Below, piece after piece: positions 10,334-20,805 of a stretch of 64,000 nucleotides of DNA (position 1 is the first letter of the stretch; every line of letters starts with the position of its first letter). Under the pieces are notes generated by a model, which was not told where the DNA came from, made no database searches, and saw only the letters and a list, made by a program, of their open reading frames with translations. The stretch is from Nansenia antarctica. Taxonomy: Eukaryota > Chordata > Actinopteri > Argentiniformes > Microstomatidae. Location of the stretch: positions 47,267,302 to 47,331,301 of the forward strand of contig OZ022342.1 in NCBI GenBank assembly GCA_963989245.1. Direction: 5' to 3'. Made by a program: the position numbers and the translations under genes.

Positions 10334-10815
10334 TAAACACCGCCCACTCGCGCCATTCAAGAGATAGCTTTTCGGTGGCGTAACTGGTAGTGGTGTTTAT
10401 GAGAGGTGGTCATGTGCGTTCGCAAATCAGAGGACCCGGGTTCGATCTCAGTGTGGGCAAGTTGCGGGAGGAAGCGATACTGAAGAGCGTCGCACTGACA
10501 CCTGTTAGAGTGGGCTCAGCTGGACCATTTGAGGTCACTGTGGTGTCGTGTGTGGAGTGAATTTAGGGGGGTGAGTGGAGTTGAATTGGTTAAACTCACT
10601 CCTCAGTATACAGTATACAACACACAACAGTATCATCTGCTCTGTCGCCCTAGCTAACAGCTAACCTTTTGGCTTGGAATTAATTTGAATCCCTGCATAT
10701 AACATGATAATATTATTTAATATACTCACCTCGCATGCTCTGCACAGTTTTCCAGCTTTTTTTCCAATCACATGCCTGATAAATACCACCCACTTGCGCC
10801 ATCGAAGAGCTCGCT
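10334..10815 (+). repeat. tRNA-like SINE remnant in intron 2, flanked by a diverged direct repeat
   Basis: TGGCGTAACTGGTAG (10377-10391 approx.) resembles a pol III A box, and GGGTTCGATCTC (near 10440) a B box, with the spacing of a tRNA-derived SINE head. Related 34-base sequences, ACACCGCCCACTCGCGCCAT near 10337 and ATACCACCCACTTGCGCCAT near 10785, lie on both sides and may be an old duplication. Family not recognised. Confidence 0.4.
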
Positions 10816-11454
10816 ATATTGTAATCATATGTATGATGTTTCTCTTTTAATGTACATCTGATTTCTCTTCCCAGCTGCTGGTGCAAAAGTGAGGTCTGTC
10901 CCAGACTCTCCGGCTGTTTTAGCAGGCCAGGAGAGTCTAGGCCAGGACAGTTCGAAGATGCAGGCGAGGCACTACAAAACACTCAGCAAGATGTACAACA
11001 AACCCAACGCAAAACCCAACCAAAGCAACGTCGCTCAAATGTTGGACCTGGAGTTTCAGGCCAGGCGGGCCTTCATTGATTCAGATGCAACAAGGGAAGA
11101 AGACAGAGCCACACGAATCTTTGAGGCATATCCGTGCTTTAAAGACACTCGAAATGTAAGTTTCTTAACTTTCTCACTGGAACACGTGTGCTTGTTTCTG
11201 TGCATGCTGTGTTATATCAAGCCTGCACAGTGGTAGAGGAACTTTAAGCACAATTTTGTCCTAGGCAAAGGATGAGCTGCGTCGCATCCTGGGTGGCACC
11301 AACCGCAAATACATAGAGGAAACGGGGGCCAATTGGGAAGACTTCTGTGCCAAGGTGCAGTTCTACGGTGTGTGGAAGAAGGCCCTGAAACCCACTTTCC
11401 CCTTGAATCTGCGTGGAGGTAAGGTTGCTGTTCCATATACCAAATCCATTGTAA

Positions 11455-14110
11455 TCTGTCAGTTCCCAATCTTGCTCCTGGAGGACCCTGCACGCTTTCC
11501 CATCTCTCACCGTTCTACCACACCGAGACATTCAGACTAGGCTTGGAGCAGGAGAGACATTCAGACTAGGTGTAGAGCAGGAGAGACATTCAGACTAGGT
11601 GTGGAGCAGGAGAGACATTCAGACTAGGCTTGGAGCAGGAGAGACATTCAGACTAGGTGAGGAGCAGGAGAGACATTCAGACTAGGTGTAGAGCAGGAGA
11701 GACATTCAGACTAGGCTTGGAGCAGGAGAGACATTCAGACTAGGTGAGGAGCAGGAGAGACATTCAGACTAGGCTTGGAGCAGGAGAGACATTCAGACTA
11801 GGCTTGGAGCAGGAGAGACATTCAGACTAGGTGTAGAGCAGGAGAGACATTCAGACTAGGTGTGGAGCAGGAGAGACATTCAGACTAGGTGTAGAGCAGG
11901 AGAGACATTCAGACTAGGCTTGGAGCAGGAGAGACATTCAGACTAGGCTTGGAGCAGGAGAGACATTCAGACTAGGTGTGGAGCAGGAGAGACATTCAGA
12001 CTAGGCTTGGAGCAGGAGAGACATTCAGACTAGGTGTAGAGCAGGAGAGACATTCAGACTAGGTGAGGAGCAGGAGAGACATTCAGACTAGGTGTAGAGC
12101 AGGAGAGACATTCAGACTAGGTGTAGAGCAGGAGAGACATTCAGACTAGGTGTAGAGCAGGAGAGGACTAGGCGTAGAGCAGGAGAGACATTCAGACTAG
12201 GTGTAGAGCAGGAGAGACATTCAGACTAGGTGTAGAGCAGGAGAGACATTCAGACTAGGTGTAGAGCAGGAGAGGACTAGGCGTAGAGCAGGAGAGACAT
12301 TCAGACTAGGTGTGGAGCAGGAGAGACATTCAGACTAGGTGTGGAGCAGGAGAGACATTCAGACTAGGCTTGGAGCAGGAGAGACATTCAGACTAGGTGT
12401 AGAGCAGGAGAGACATTCAGACTAGGTGTGGAGCAGGAGAGACATTCAGACTAGGTGTGGAGCAGGAGAGACATTCAGACTAGGTGTAGAGCAGGAGAGA
12501 CATTCAGACTAGGCTTGGAGCAGGAGAGACATTCAGACTAGGCTTGGAGCAGGAGAGACATTCAGACTAGGTGTAGAGCAGGAGAGACATTCAGACTAGG
12601 TGAGGAGCAGGAGAGACATTCAGACTAGGTGTAGAGCAGGAGAGGACTAGGCGTAGAGCAGGAGAGACATTCAGACTAGGTGTAGAGCAGGAGAGACATT
12701 CAGACTAGGTGTAGAGCAGGAGAGGACTAGGCGTAGAGCAGGAGAGACATTCAGACTAGGTGTAGAGCAGGAGAGACATTCAGACTAGGTGTAGAGCAGG
12801 AGAGACATTCAGACTAGGTGTAGAGCAGGAGAGACATTCAGACTAGGTGTGGAGCAGGAGAGACATTCAGACTAGGCTTGGAGCAGGAGAGACATTCAGA
12901 CTAGGTGTAGAGCAGGAGAGACATTCAGACTAGGCGTAGAGCAGGAGAGACATTCAGACTAGGTGTGGAGCAGGAGAGACATTCAGACTAGGTGTGGAGC
13001 AGGAGAGACATTCAGACTAGGCTTGGAGCAGGAGAGACATTCAGACTAGGCTTGGAGCAGGAGAGACATTCAGACTAGGTGTAGAGCAGGAGAGACATTC
13101 AGACTAGGTGTGGAGCAGGAGAGACATTCAGACTAGGTGTAGAGCAGGAGAGACATTCAGACTAGGTGTGGAGCAGGAGAGACATTCAGACTAGGCTTGG
13201 AGCAGGAGAGACATTCAGACTAGGTGTAGAGCAGGAGAGACATTCAGACTAGGCTTGGAGCAGGAGAGACATTCAGACTAGGTGTAGAGCAGGAGAGACA
13301 TTCAGACTAGGCTTGGAGCAGGAGAGACATTCAGACTAGGTGTGGAGCAGGAGAGACATTCAGACTAGGTGTGGAGCAGGAGAGACATTCAGACTAGGTG
13401 TAGAGCAGGAGAGACATTCAGACTAGGCTTGGAGGAGGAGAGACATTCAGACTAGGTGTGGAGCAGGAGAGACATTCAGACTAGGCTTGGAGCAGGAGAG
13501 ACATTCAGACTAGGCTTGGAGCAGGAGAGACATTCAGACTAGGTGTAGAGCAGGAGAGACATTCAGACTAGGTGTGGAGCAGGAGAGACATTCAGACTAG
13601 GTGTAGAGCAGGAGAGACATTCAGACTAGGTGTAGAGCAGGAGAGACATTCAGACTAGGTGTGGAGCAGGAGAGACATTCAGACTAGGCTTGGAGCAGGA
13701 GAGACATTCAGACTAGGTGTAGAGCAGGAGAGACATTCAGACTAGGCTTGGAGCAGGAGAGACATTCAGACTAGGTGTAGAGCAGGAGAGACATTCAGAC
13801 TAGGCTTGGAGCAGGAGAGACATTCAGACTAGGTGTGGAGCAGGAGAGACATTCAGACTAGGTGTGGAGCAGGAGAGACATTCAGACTAGGCTTGGAGCA
13901 GGAGAGACATTCAGACTAGGTGTAGAGCAGGAGAGACATTCAGACTAGGTGTAGAGCAGGAGAGACATTCAGACTAGGTGTGGAGCAGGAGAGACATTCA
14001 GACTAATTAGGTTGAACACACCTGGGCTGATGAAGACCATTGATGATTTGTGTTAGAACAGGAAGACATGAAACACATGCAGGACAGTGGTCCTAATGTG
14101 GGACCTAAGG
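11455..14110. mobile_element. Possible non-autonomous inverted-end element hosting the minisatellite
   Basis: The left flank reads GTTCCCAATCTTGCTCCTGG then AGGACCCTGCACG. The right flank, read in reverse, is GGTCCCACATTAGGACCACT then GTCCTGCATG, a diverged inverted match. The flanking text (TTAGAACAGGAAGACATGAA near 14055, ACACATGCAGGACAGTGG) is a familiar fish interspersed repeat. The array probably grew inside this element. Ends and target duplication are not established. Confidence 0.4.
11525..14006 (+). repeat. 2.5-kb minisatellite, 29-bp unit, in an intron
   Basis: About 85 tandem units containing GACATTCAGACTAGG and GAGCAGGAGA. The central variant position reads TGTAG, TGTGG, CTTGG, TGAGG or CGTAG. 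Four units are shortened by 7 bases (GAGAGGACTAGG near 12165, 12275, 12645, 12722), and each short unit is followed by the CGTAG variant, so they descend from one founder. The array sits in the intron between 11418 and 14138. Confidence 0.97.
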
Positions 14111-14421
14111 CCTAATGTTGCCTTTTTTGTCCCATAGTGGATTTCACCATCGCCCTCTTGACAGCACTCCCGTCACTTTTCCCCTCACCAAATCCACCAC
14201 CAAAGCGGCTCGGGAATGCCAGTGAAGCCGTGCTTCATATCCTTCAGGTGAGAGTTGTTATGTTCTGGCATTAAAATGTGTTTTGGGTGTTCCGATTGCA
14301 ATCGAATAGTGCTTAACCACATGAAAGTACAGGTGTAAATGCACCCATTGTTTGAGCTGGACTGCGCAATCTCAATTGGATCTCAATGTGGACACTGGAG
14401 GCGCATATTAATACCAGGTGT

Positions 14422-14495
14422 ACCCAGGCCACCATTGTAAACAAGAATCTGTTCTTAATGACTTGTCTGATGAAATAAAGGTAAAATAAGTAAGG
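14422..14495 (+). other. LINE 3'-end fragment (ATTGTAAACAAGAATCTG...AATAAAGG)
   Basis: CACCATTGTAAACAAGAATC and ACTTGTCTGATGAAATAAAG match the 3' terminus of a common fish retroelement ending in AATAAAGGTAAAATAA. It lies in the last intron of the six-exon gene. The rest of that intron (14248-14878) shows no gene. Confidence 0.5.
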
Positions 14496-15190
14496 CCTAA
14501 AACAATATATTGTTTGTTTCCGGTTTCCGACCGACCCTGCCGATTTATGTGCGACTCAGATACATTTTATGAGCTTGGGGGGAAAAAGTTTTGTCTACAT
14601 AAAAATAAAAATAAATAAACATTTTTTTAGAGCGCCCTCTGCTCCAGTAGGGAGCAATGATGATGATTGATCCTATTAATTTACCCTTCATTCAGTAAAA
14701 GTAATCAGGTTAAATCATATCTACAATCTGGATACAAGACACATTTTAAGGCGAGGTGTAAAGGGAGTCAATATCACTGTAATATGTCCTTATACTTACT
14801 AGCTGTTCTCTTGAAACGCTTCTAATCCACACTGAACTAATCCACATTGAACTGTTTGTCTTTGTCATTCAATTCTAGCCAAGAGAGGATCCATCACTGT
14901 ACTTGGAGAAGCGGCCTCTCTCCACCCCGGTGTTGCTCTTCGACGGAACAGCCTGCATCCTCGCCGTCGGAAACATACCTGTGAGCACCTTACCAACAGA
15001 GTCTTTCTCTGAGGGAATGTTAATGTTAATGGCGTACTACTACACCTTGCACCTGACATACCCCAAATGTATCGCAACCCTCCTCTCAGTCATTCAAACA
15101 GAGGTACTAGGAGATGCAATCCACGATCGAGATGCCACAAGCGCATATAAAAAAGCGATCACTGAGTGGAAATCCTTCACTGAGAAATAG

Positions 15191-15796
15191 TGAATGAGTA
15201 AAAAATGTCTTCAGTTAACTGTGTTTTTTCATTCCCTGTTATCGGGTTTCTCAGATGTTCAAAGGATGTAAAGTTGATTGATAGTGGAGCGGCTTAGTAC
15301 AATAATAGTGCACTTTTTGAAGAAAGCATGACATTTCTACCATAGTTAGTACATACCATAAGGTTTATTTTCAGATGTGAAAGGAAGTCAGATTTGACCC
15401 CAGAGGCCGGGAGAGGTCAAATTCAAGATGGCCGCCAGTCCACCGTGTCTAATGTTCAAACACGCTTAATTTTGGAACCAAACAGAGTAGAAAAACACTT
15501 AAGGTGTAATTTCCAACTAAATTAGGGATGCCCATTCATTTGGTGATACTTTTGAGATTGCCAGAATTCAAAAAAATGCAATTAGGTCAAAGTCAAGGTC
15601 AAATGACATTGAAATTACGTGATTACATGAAACTTTGCTTCCATTTTGACACTATTGTTATGGTTAGTGTAGAGGAGTAGTACACACTATGCATACACAC
15701 AGGCAGGCAAATGATGCAAAAAGGTGCTTAATTTCCCCCAAAAAATCTACACAGAACTCAAAGTACACACAAACTAACAACAAACCGACGAAAGAC
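15191..15796. other. No gene seen
   Basis: Probable 3' flank of the six-exon gene, about 600 bases with no coding potential that I recognise. The left part could be 3' UTR; the sequence after 15380 (TCAAATTCAAGATGGCCGCC) belongs to no element I know. Confidence 0.5.
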
Positions 15797-16628
15797 AAGG
15801 GAAGACATGAGGGGATATAAGGGAGGACATGAGGGGATATAAGGGAGGACATGAGGGGATATAAGGGAGTACATGAGGGGATATAAGGGAGGACATGAGG
15901 GGATATAAGGGAGGACATGAGGGGATATAAGGGAGGACATGACGGGATATAAGGGAAGACATGAGGGGATATAAGGGAGGACATGAGGGGATATAAGGGA
16001 GGACATGACGGGATATAAGGGAAGACATGAGGGGATATAAGGGAGGACATGAGGGGATTTAAGGGAGGACATGAGGGGATATAAGGGAGGACATGAGGGG
16101 ATATAAGGAGGACAGGAGGGGATATAAGGGAGGACATGAGGGGATATAAGGGAGGACATGAGGGGATATAAGGGAGGACATGAGCGGATATAAGGAGGAC
16201 ATGAGGGGATATAAGGGAGGACATGAGGGGATATAAGGAGGACATGAGGGGATATAAGGGAGGACATGAGGGGATATAAGGGAGGACATGAGGGGATATA
16301 AGGGAGGACATGACGGGATATAAGGGAGGACATGAGGGGATATAAGGGAGGACATATGGGGATATAAGGGAGGACATGAGGGGATATAAGGGAGTACATG
16401 AGGGGATATAAGGGAGGACATGAGGGGATATAAGGGAAGACATGAGGGGATATAAGGGAGGACATGACGGGATATAAGGAGGACATGAGGGGATATAAGG
16501 GAGGACATGAGGGGATATAAGGGAGGACATGACGGGATATAAGGAGGACATGAGGGGATATAAGGGAGGACATGAGGGGATATAAGGAGGACATGAGGGG
16601 ATATAAGGGAGGACATGAGGGGATATAA
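15797..16628 (+). repeat. 21-bp minisatellite at the 5' edge of Rex1
   Basis: About 39 units of GATATAAGGGAGGACATGAG plus one G, with 20-base variants (GATATAAGGAGG) and point changes (GACGGG, AGTACA). Because most units are 21 bases (7 codons), all three minus-strand frames stay open as SLISPHVLPYIPSCPPLYP-type repeats; these long frames are not genes. The array abuts the truncated Rex1 at about 16629. Confidence 0.96.
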
Positions 16629-17561
16629 CAACATCGTGGGAGATAGCTGTGTGATTATTCTCACGGAGACCTGGCTAAATGACACCATCTTGGACTCCGC
16701 GGTCGATTTGGAAGGAAGGACTTTACACCGTGCGGACAGGACGCTGCTTAGTGAGAAGACGCGAGGAGGCGGCCTCATTATATCTACGAAGGACAGCTGG
16801 TGCTTAAACACAAAAACTGTAAGTAGCCACTGCTCCCCAGACCTGGAATACTTGACTGTTAAATGCCGACCCACATACCTCCCGAGGGAATTCAACGCAG
16901 TGTACATAACATCTGTTTACATTGCGCCTAACGCGGATGGTAGCTTAGCATTGGCGCGGCTACATGACGTCATCAGTAGTGGACAGAGCGCAGACCCACA
17001 GGCAGTTCATATAATCGCCGGGGACTTTAATCATGCTGACCTGAAGGTAGTACTACCGAAGTTCTATCAGCATGTTAAATGTGCAACAAGAGGAGAAAAA
17101 ACACTGGATAAGGTATACACCAACATCAAGCTTGCTTACAAGGCTAGACCGCTAGCTCATCTAGGCATGTCTGACCATGTGTCAATCCTCCTGATCCCAG
17201 CCTACACTCCCATGAGGAAAAGTGCTCCCATCACCACTAAGACTGTCAGAACCTGGCCAGCAGGGTCCGCTCCACTGCAGATCTGCCTGAATGACACCTC
17301 ATGGCAGGAATATGAGCATGAGGACCTGGAACAGTTCACGTCGTCGGTTCTGAACCACATAGTGAACTGCACCAACTCAGCCACCGTGGACAAACGGGTC
17401 CGGGTCTACCCCAACACGAAGCCATGGATGACTGGGAAGGTCCAAAAACTGATCAAGGAGAGGGACAACGCCTTCGCAGGGAAGGGCACACTGCTGTACA
17501 GCACCACCAGGGCTAACCTAAAGCGCGGCATCCGGGAGGCCAAGGCAGACCACAGAGAGAA
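16629..17561 (+). pseudogene. Rex1 ORF2, endonuclease part
   Basis: The frame opens in the minisatellite and reads the endonuclease from its second conserved block: ILTETWLNDTILDSAVDLEG, HRADRTLLSEKTRGGGLII, SSHCSPDLEYLTVKCRPTYL, VHIIAGDFNHADLK and SDHVSILLIP. It then enters the linker before RT (PNTKPWMTGKVQKLIKERD). The first active-site block is missing. The frame is cut at 17561 by the L2 insertion and continues at 18871. Confidence 0.88.
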
Positions 17562-18870
17562 TCTTCGCTATCTTCTCCACGAACCCTCTCCACTGGAGTA
17601 CCCCAGGGTTCCGTCCTAGGGCCCCTACTCTTCTCCCTCTACACCAAGTCTCTTGGCTCAGTAATCTCTTCACATGGGCTCTCCTACCACAGCTACGCAG
17701 ACGACACTGAACTCTTCCTGTCCTTCCCCCCGTCTGATTTACACGTGGCAACCCGTATCTCAGCATGTCTCGCTGACATTTCAACTTGGATGGCTGACCA
17801 CCATCTCAAGCTCAATCTTAACAAGACCGAGCTCCTCTTCATCCCCGGGAAAGCCTGCCCTCTCCAAGACTTCTCCATCACAGTGGAGAACTCTACTGTA
17901 ACCCCCTCCCTGACAGCCAAGAACCTTGGAGTGATCCTGGATAACCGACTATCCTGTGCGGAGAACATTGCAGCAACAGCTCGCTCCTGCAGATTCTTCC
18001 TCTACAACATCAGAAGGATACGACCATTCCTTACCAGAGAGGCAGCGCAACTCTTGACCCAGGCACTGGTCATCTCCCGCCTGGATTACTGCAATGTACT
18101 CCTGGCTGGGCTCCCCGCTTCAGCCATTGGACCTTTGCAGCTCATCCAGAATGCTGCTGCCCGGCTGGTATTCAACCTCCCCAAATACTCGCATGTCACC
18201 CCTCTCCTTCGCACCCTGCACTGGCTCCCGATAGCAGCTCGCATCAGATTCAAGACCCTGGTGCTTGCATACCAGGCAGCTAAAGGGACAGCCCCTGCCT
18301 ACCTGAAGGAAATGGTAACCCCCCAAACCCCTGCCCGCTCACTCCGCTCCTCCACCTCGGCTGGCCGACTGGCCCCACCTCCTCTACACAGCAGTCGGGC
18401 TGCCCGATCACGTCTCTTCACAACACTGGCTCCCCGCTGGTGGAATGAGCTCCCCACGGCTGTCAGAACGGCAGAGTCACTACCCATCTTCCGTCGTAGA
18501 CTGAAGACCCATCTCTTCAGGTTACATCTTAACTGCTCCTCCTGAGACATCTTTTGACCCTCACCACTACGTCTCCTAAAGACACCCGCTTTCCCCTCTA
18601 CTGTGTCCCTAAGAACTTCTATTGCCCCCCTTGTACTGTTTCTCAGTCTCTCCAGTAATATAATAATAAAAAATAAAATAAAAAAGTTTAGTAGAAGGCG
18701 ATAATAGGGAGAAGGTTTTTCTTTCTATCAGTGGCCCCGGGCCCGAGCTAGAGTACTCTTCCTGCAACGAATGGTGGACTGCTGATTCACATGCTTAGTA
18801 TTCAAATGTATTGATTGTAAGTCGCTTTGGAATAAGGCGTCTGCTAAATGCCAAAAATGTAAATGTAAAT
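17562..18870 (+). mobile_element. L2-clade LINE, 5'-truncated (copy B), inside Rex1
   Basis: Flanked by the 7-base duplication GAGAGAA (17555-17561 and 18871-18877). Coding runs from about 17583 (TGVPQGSVLGPLLFSLYTKS, then the catalytic YADDTELFLSF) to TGA at 18543-18545 without a stop. The 3' UTR has GTAAGTCGCTTTGGAATAAG, GCGTCTGCTAAATG and an AAATGT tail. The catalytic FDTVD block and everything upstream are missing, so the copy is dead on arrival, as expected for 5'-truncated LINEs. It is the intact reference for copy A, which carries the hAT. Confidence 0.93.
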
Positions 18871-20459
18871 GAGAGAAGATTGAGGAATGCTTCCTGAGCA
18901 ACGACTCCAGGCGGGTGTGGCAGGGGGTTCAGCACATGACAAACTTCAGAGCCAACAGGCTCACAGCCGCAGAGGACGACCCCCTGCTGGCGGAAAAGCT
19001 GAACTCCTTCTACGCCCGGTTCGACGAGGGGCGAACGGAGGTAACCACAACACAAACACCACTCTCTCCAGCTCTCAGCAGCCTCACCCTCACAGAGCAT
19101 GAAGTGAGACGCGTGCTGAAGGCGGTGGACCCCAGAAAAGCCTCAGGGCCGGATGGCGTCCTGGGACGGGTGCTGAGGGACTGCGCCGACCAGCTGGCTG
19201 GGGTTTTCACCAACATCTTCAACCAGTCCCTGTGCCAGGCCACCATCCCACCCTGCCTGAAAACCTCAACTATCATCCCAGTCCCGAAGAAAAGCACGGT
19301 GAGCTGCCTAAACGACTACCGCCCGGTGGCACTCACACCAATCATCATGAATAGCTTCGAGAAACTAGTCCGGGCCCACATAGTCACACGCCTCCCGCCC
19401 AACCTGGATCCATACCAGTTCGCCTACAGAGCCCACAGGTCCACAGAGGACGCCATCGCGACGACTCTCCACGCCACTCTATCTCACCTGGAGAAGGGAA
19501 ACAGCTACGCGAGACTGCTCTTTGTGGACTTCAGCTCTGCCTTCAACACCATCCTTCCAGACAGGCTAGTGACCAAACTACTAGACTTGGGACTATCACA
19601 CTCTATATGTGCATGGATCAAGGACTTCCTGTCCGACCGCCCCCAGAGGGTGCGGGTGGGCTCCCACACCTCCACAGCCCTCAGACTCAGCACTGGGTCC
19701 CCCCAGGGCTGCGTGCTAAGCCCCATCCTCTACAACCTCTACACCTACGACTTCACCCCCGTCCACCCCAGCAACTCCATCGTAAAGTTTGCAGACGACA
19801 CCACCGTGGTGGGCTGCATCTCGTGGGGGGACGAGGCGGCGTACAGGGATGAGGTAGAGCAGCTGAGCAAGCTGTGCAAGGTTAACAACCTACTGCTGAA
19901 CCAGTCAAAGACCCAGGAAATCATCGTGGACTTCAGGAGGAAAAAATCTGAGGTCCAGCCCCTGCTCATCGACGGAGAGAGCGTGGAGAGAGTCTCAACC
20001 CTCCGATTCCTGGGGGTGCACATACAGGATGACCTGTCCTGGAAGAACAACACAGCAGCCACCATCAAGAAGGCACAACAGCGGCTCTACTTCCTGAGAG
20101 TCCTCAGGAAGGAACACATCAAGCAGGAGATAATGGTGGCCTTCTACCGCGGCGCAGTGGAGAGCATCCTCACCTACTGCATCTGCAACTGGTTCTCCCG
20201 CTGCACAACCGCAGAGAGAAATGCGCTACAGAGAGTCGTGAGAACTCGCCCCCCTCCCCTCTCTGGAAGAGCTGTACAACACACGCTGTTTCAGGAAGGC
20301 CTCCAAGATCTCCAGAGACCCAACCCACCCCGGGTACGAACACTTTACCCGGCTGCCCTCGAAAAGGCGGTACAGGACCATGGCCGCAAGGACAAACAGA
20401 CTGAAGAACAGCTTCTACCCCAGGGCCATCCAGGCCCTGAACACAGCAAAGACCTAGGT
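18871..20459 (+). pseudogene. Rex1 ORF2, reverse transcriptase part
   Basis: The frame continues from 17561: REKIEECFLSNDSRRVWQGV, VDPRKASGPDGVLGRVLRDC, IIPVPKKSTVSCLNDYRPVA, LLFVDFSSAFNTILPDRLV, STGSPQGCVLSPILYNLY and the catalytic FADDTTVVG. A frameshift near 20240-20260 follows LQRVVRT. The correct C-terminus (LEELYNTRCFRKASKISRD to FYPRAIQALNTAKT) is then in another frame, with its own stop at 20457-20459. The usual Rex1 sequence just before LEELY also seems shortened. Otherwise the RT is well preserved. Confidence 0.9.
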
Positions 20460-20805
20460 TCTGGGCCCTGGACAGTCTGGACGGATTGATGGCAGCTGCT
20501 GGACTGAAAAAATCAGGTGTAGTGCTGAGGCACAAATATGTACATTTCAAGCCTGCAAACTGCGACACTTTAAATGAATGTGCAATAACACTATGTGCAA
20601 TATGACAACCCTAGTCGTCTATCTGTACAGTATAGTATAGTGGATAGTGTACATAGCCTTTATTTATGTAAACCAGCTCCTTCCCTTCTTGTGTTTTTTT
20701 TTTTTTTTTCTTTCCTAACACCAGGGGAGCCACCCCTCCTAAATTTCGTTGTTTGGTACCTGTACTATAGCAATGACAATAAAGACCATTCATTCATTCA
20801 CAGCC

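Larger units (their letters stand above)
9665..15190 (+). pseudogene. Six-exon gene of unnamed fish family, one in-frame stop
   Basis: Coding exons by splice sites and phase: about 9665-9955, 10038-10260, 10875-11155, 11265-11418, 14138-14247, 14879-15190. All junction phases agree, and every intron has GT and AG ends. The product would be about 390 residues. Readable segments are LDMVRSQYFALLRNGNLMD, YSKMYKRLQNMKSPRKRQGP, WEDFCAKVQFYGVWKKALKP, and near the end YYYTLHLTYPKCIATLLSVI and EVLGDAIHDRDATSAYKKA. From memory the C-terminal half resembles multi-copy fish proteins annotated as SAMD3-like or uncharacterised; no SAM domain is visible here and function is unknown. TAG at 9869-9871 breaks exon 1, which is open again to its splice donor in the same frame. 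ATG 9896 downstream of the stop could restart translation. Exons upstream of 9602 may be missing or displaced by the L2 insertion. I favour a young pseudogene. Confidence 0.7.
16629..20805 (+). mobile_element. Rex1-type LINE, 5'-truncated, interrupted by L2
   Basis: Two coding parts (16629-17561 and 18871-20459) and a 3' UTR. The 3' UTR has the Rex1 signature seen repeatedly in the window: GCCTTTATTTATGTAAACCA, poly-T, ACACCAGGGGAGCCACCCCT, TTTCGTTGTTTGGTACCTGT, GCAATGACAATAAAGACC and a (TTCA)n tail at 20787-20803. The first endonuclease residues are missing, so the element was 5'-truncated on insertion. Confidence 0.9.

Noticed and set aside
11525..14006. CRISPR-like regular repeats
   Set aside because: Units abut without unique spacers and the context is an intron of a eukaryotic gene; it is a minisatellite. 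The same applies to the arrays at 5385, 39144 and 62690.
15664..16907. Long minus-strand open frames with SLISPHVLPYIPSCPP repeats (up to 295 codons)
   Set aside because: They are the translation of a 21-base minisatellite; three frames are open at once because the unit is a multiple of three and lacks stops.
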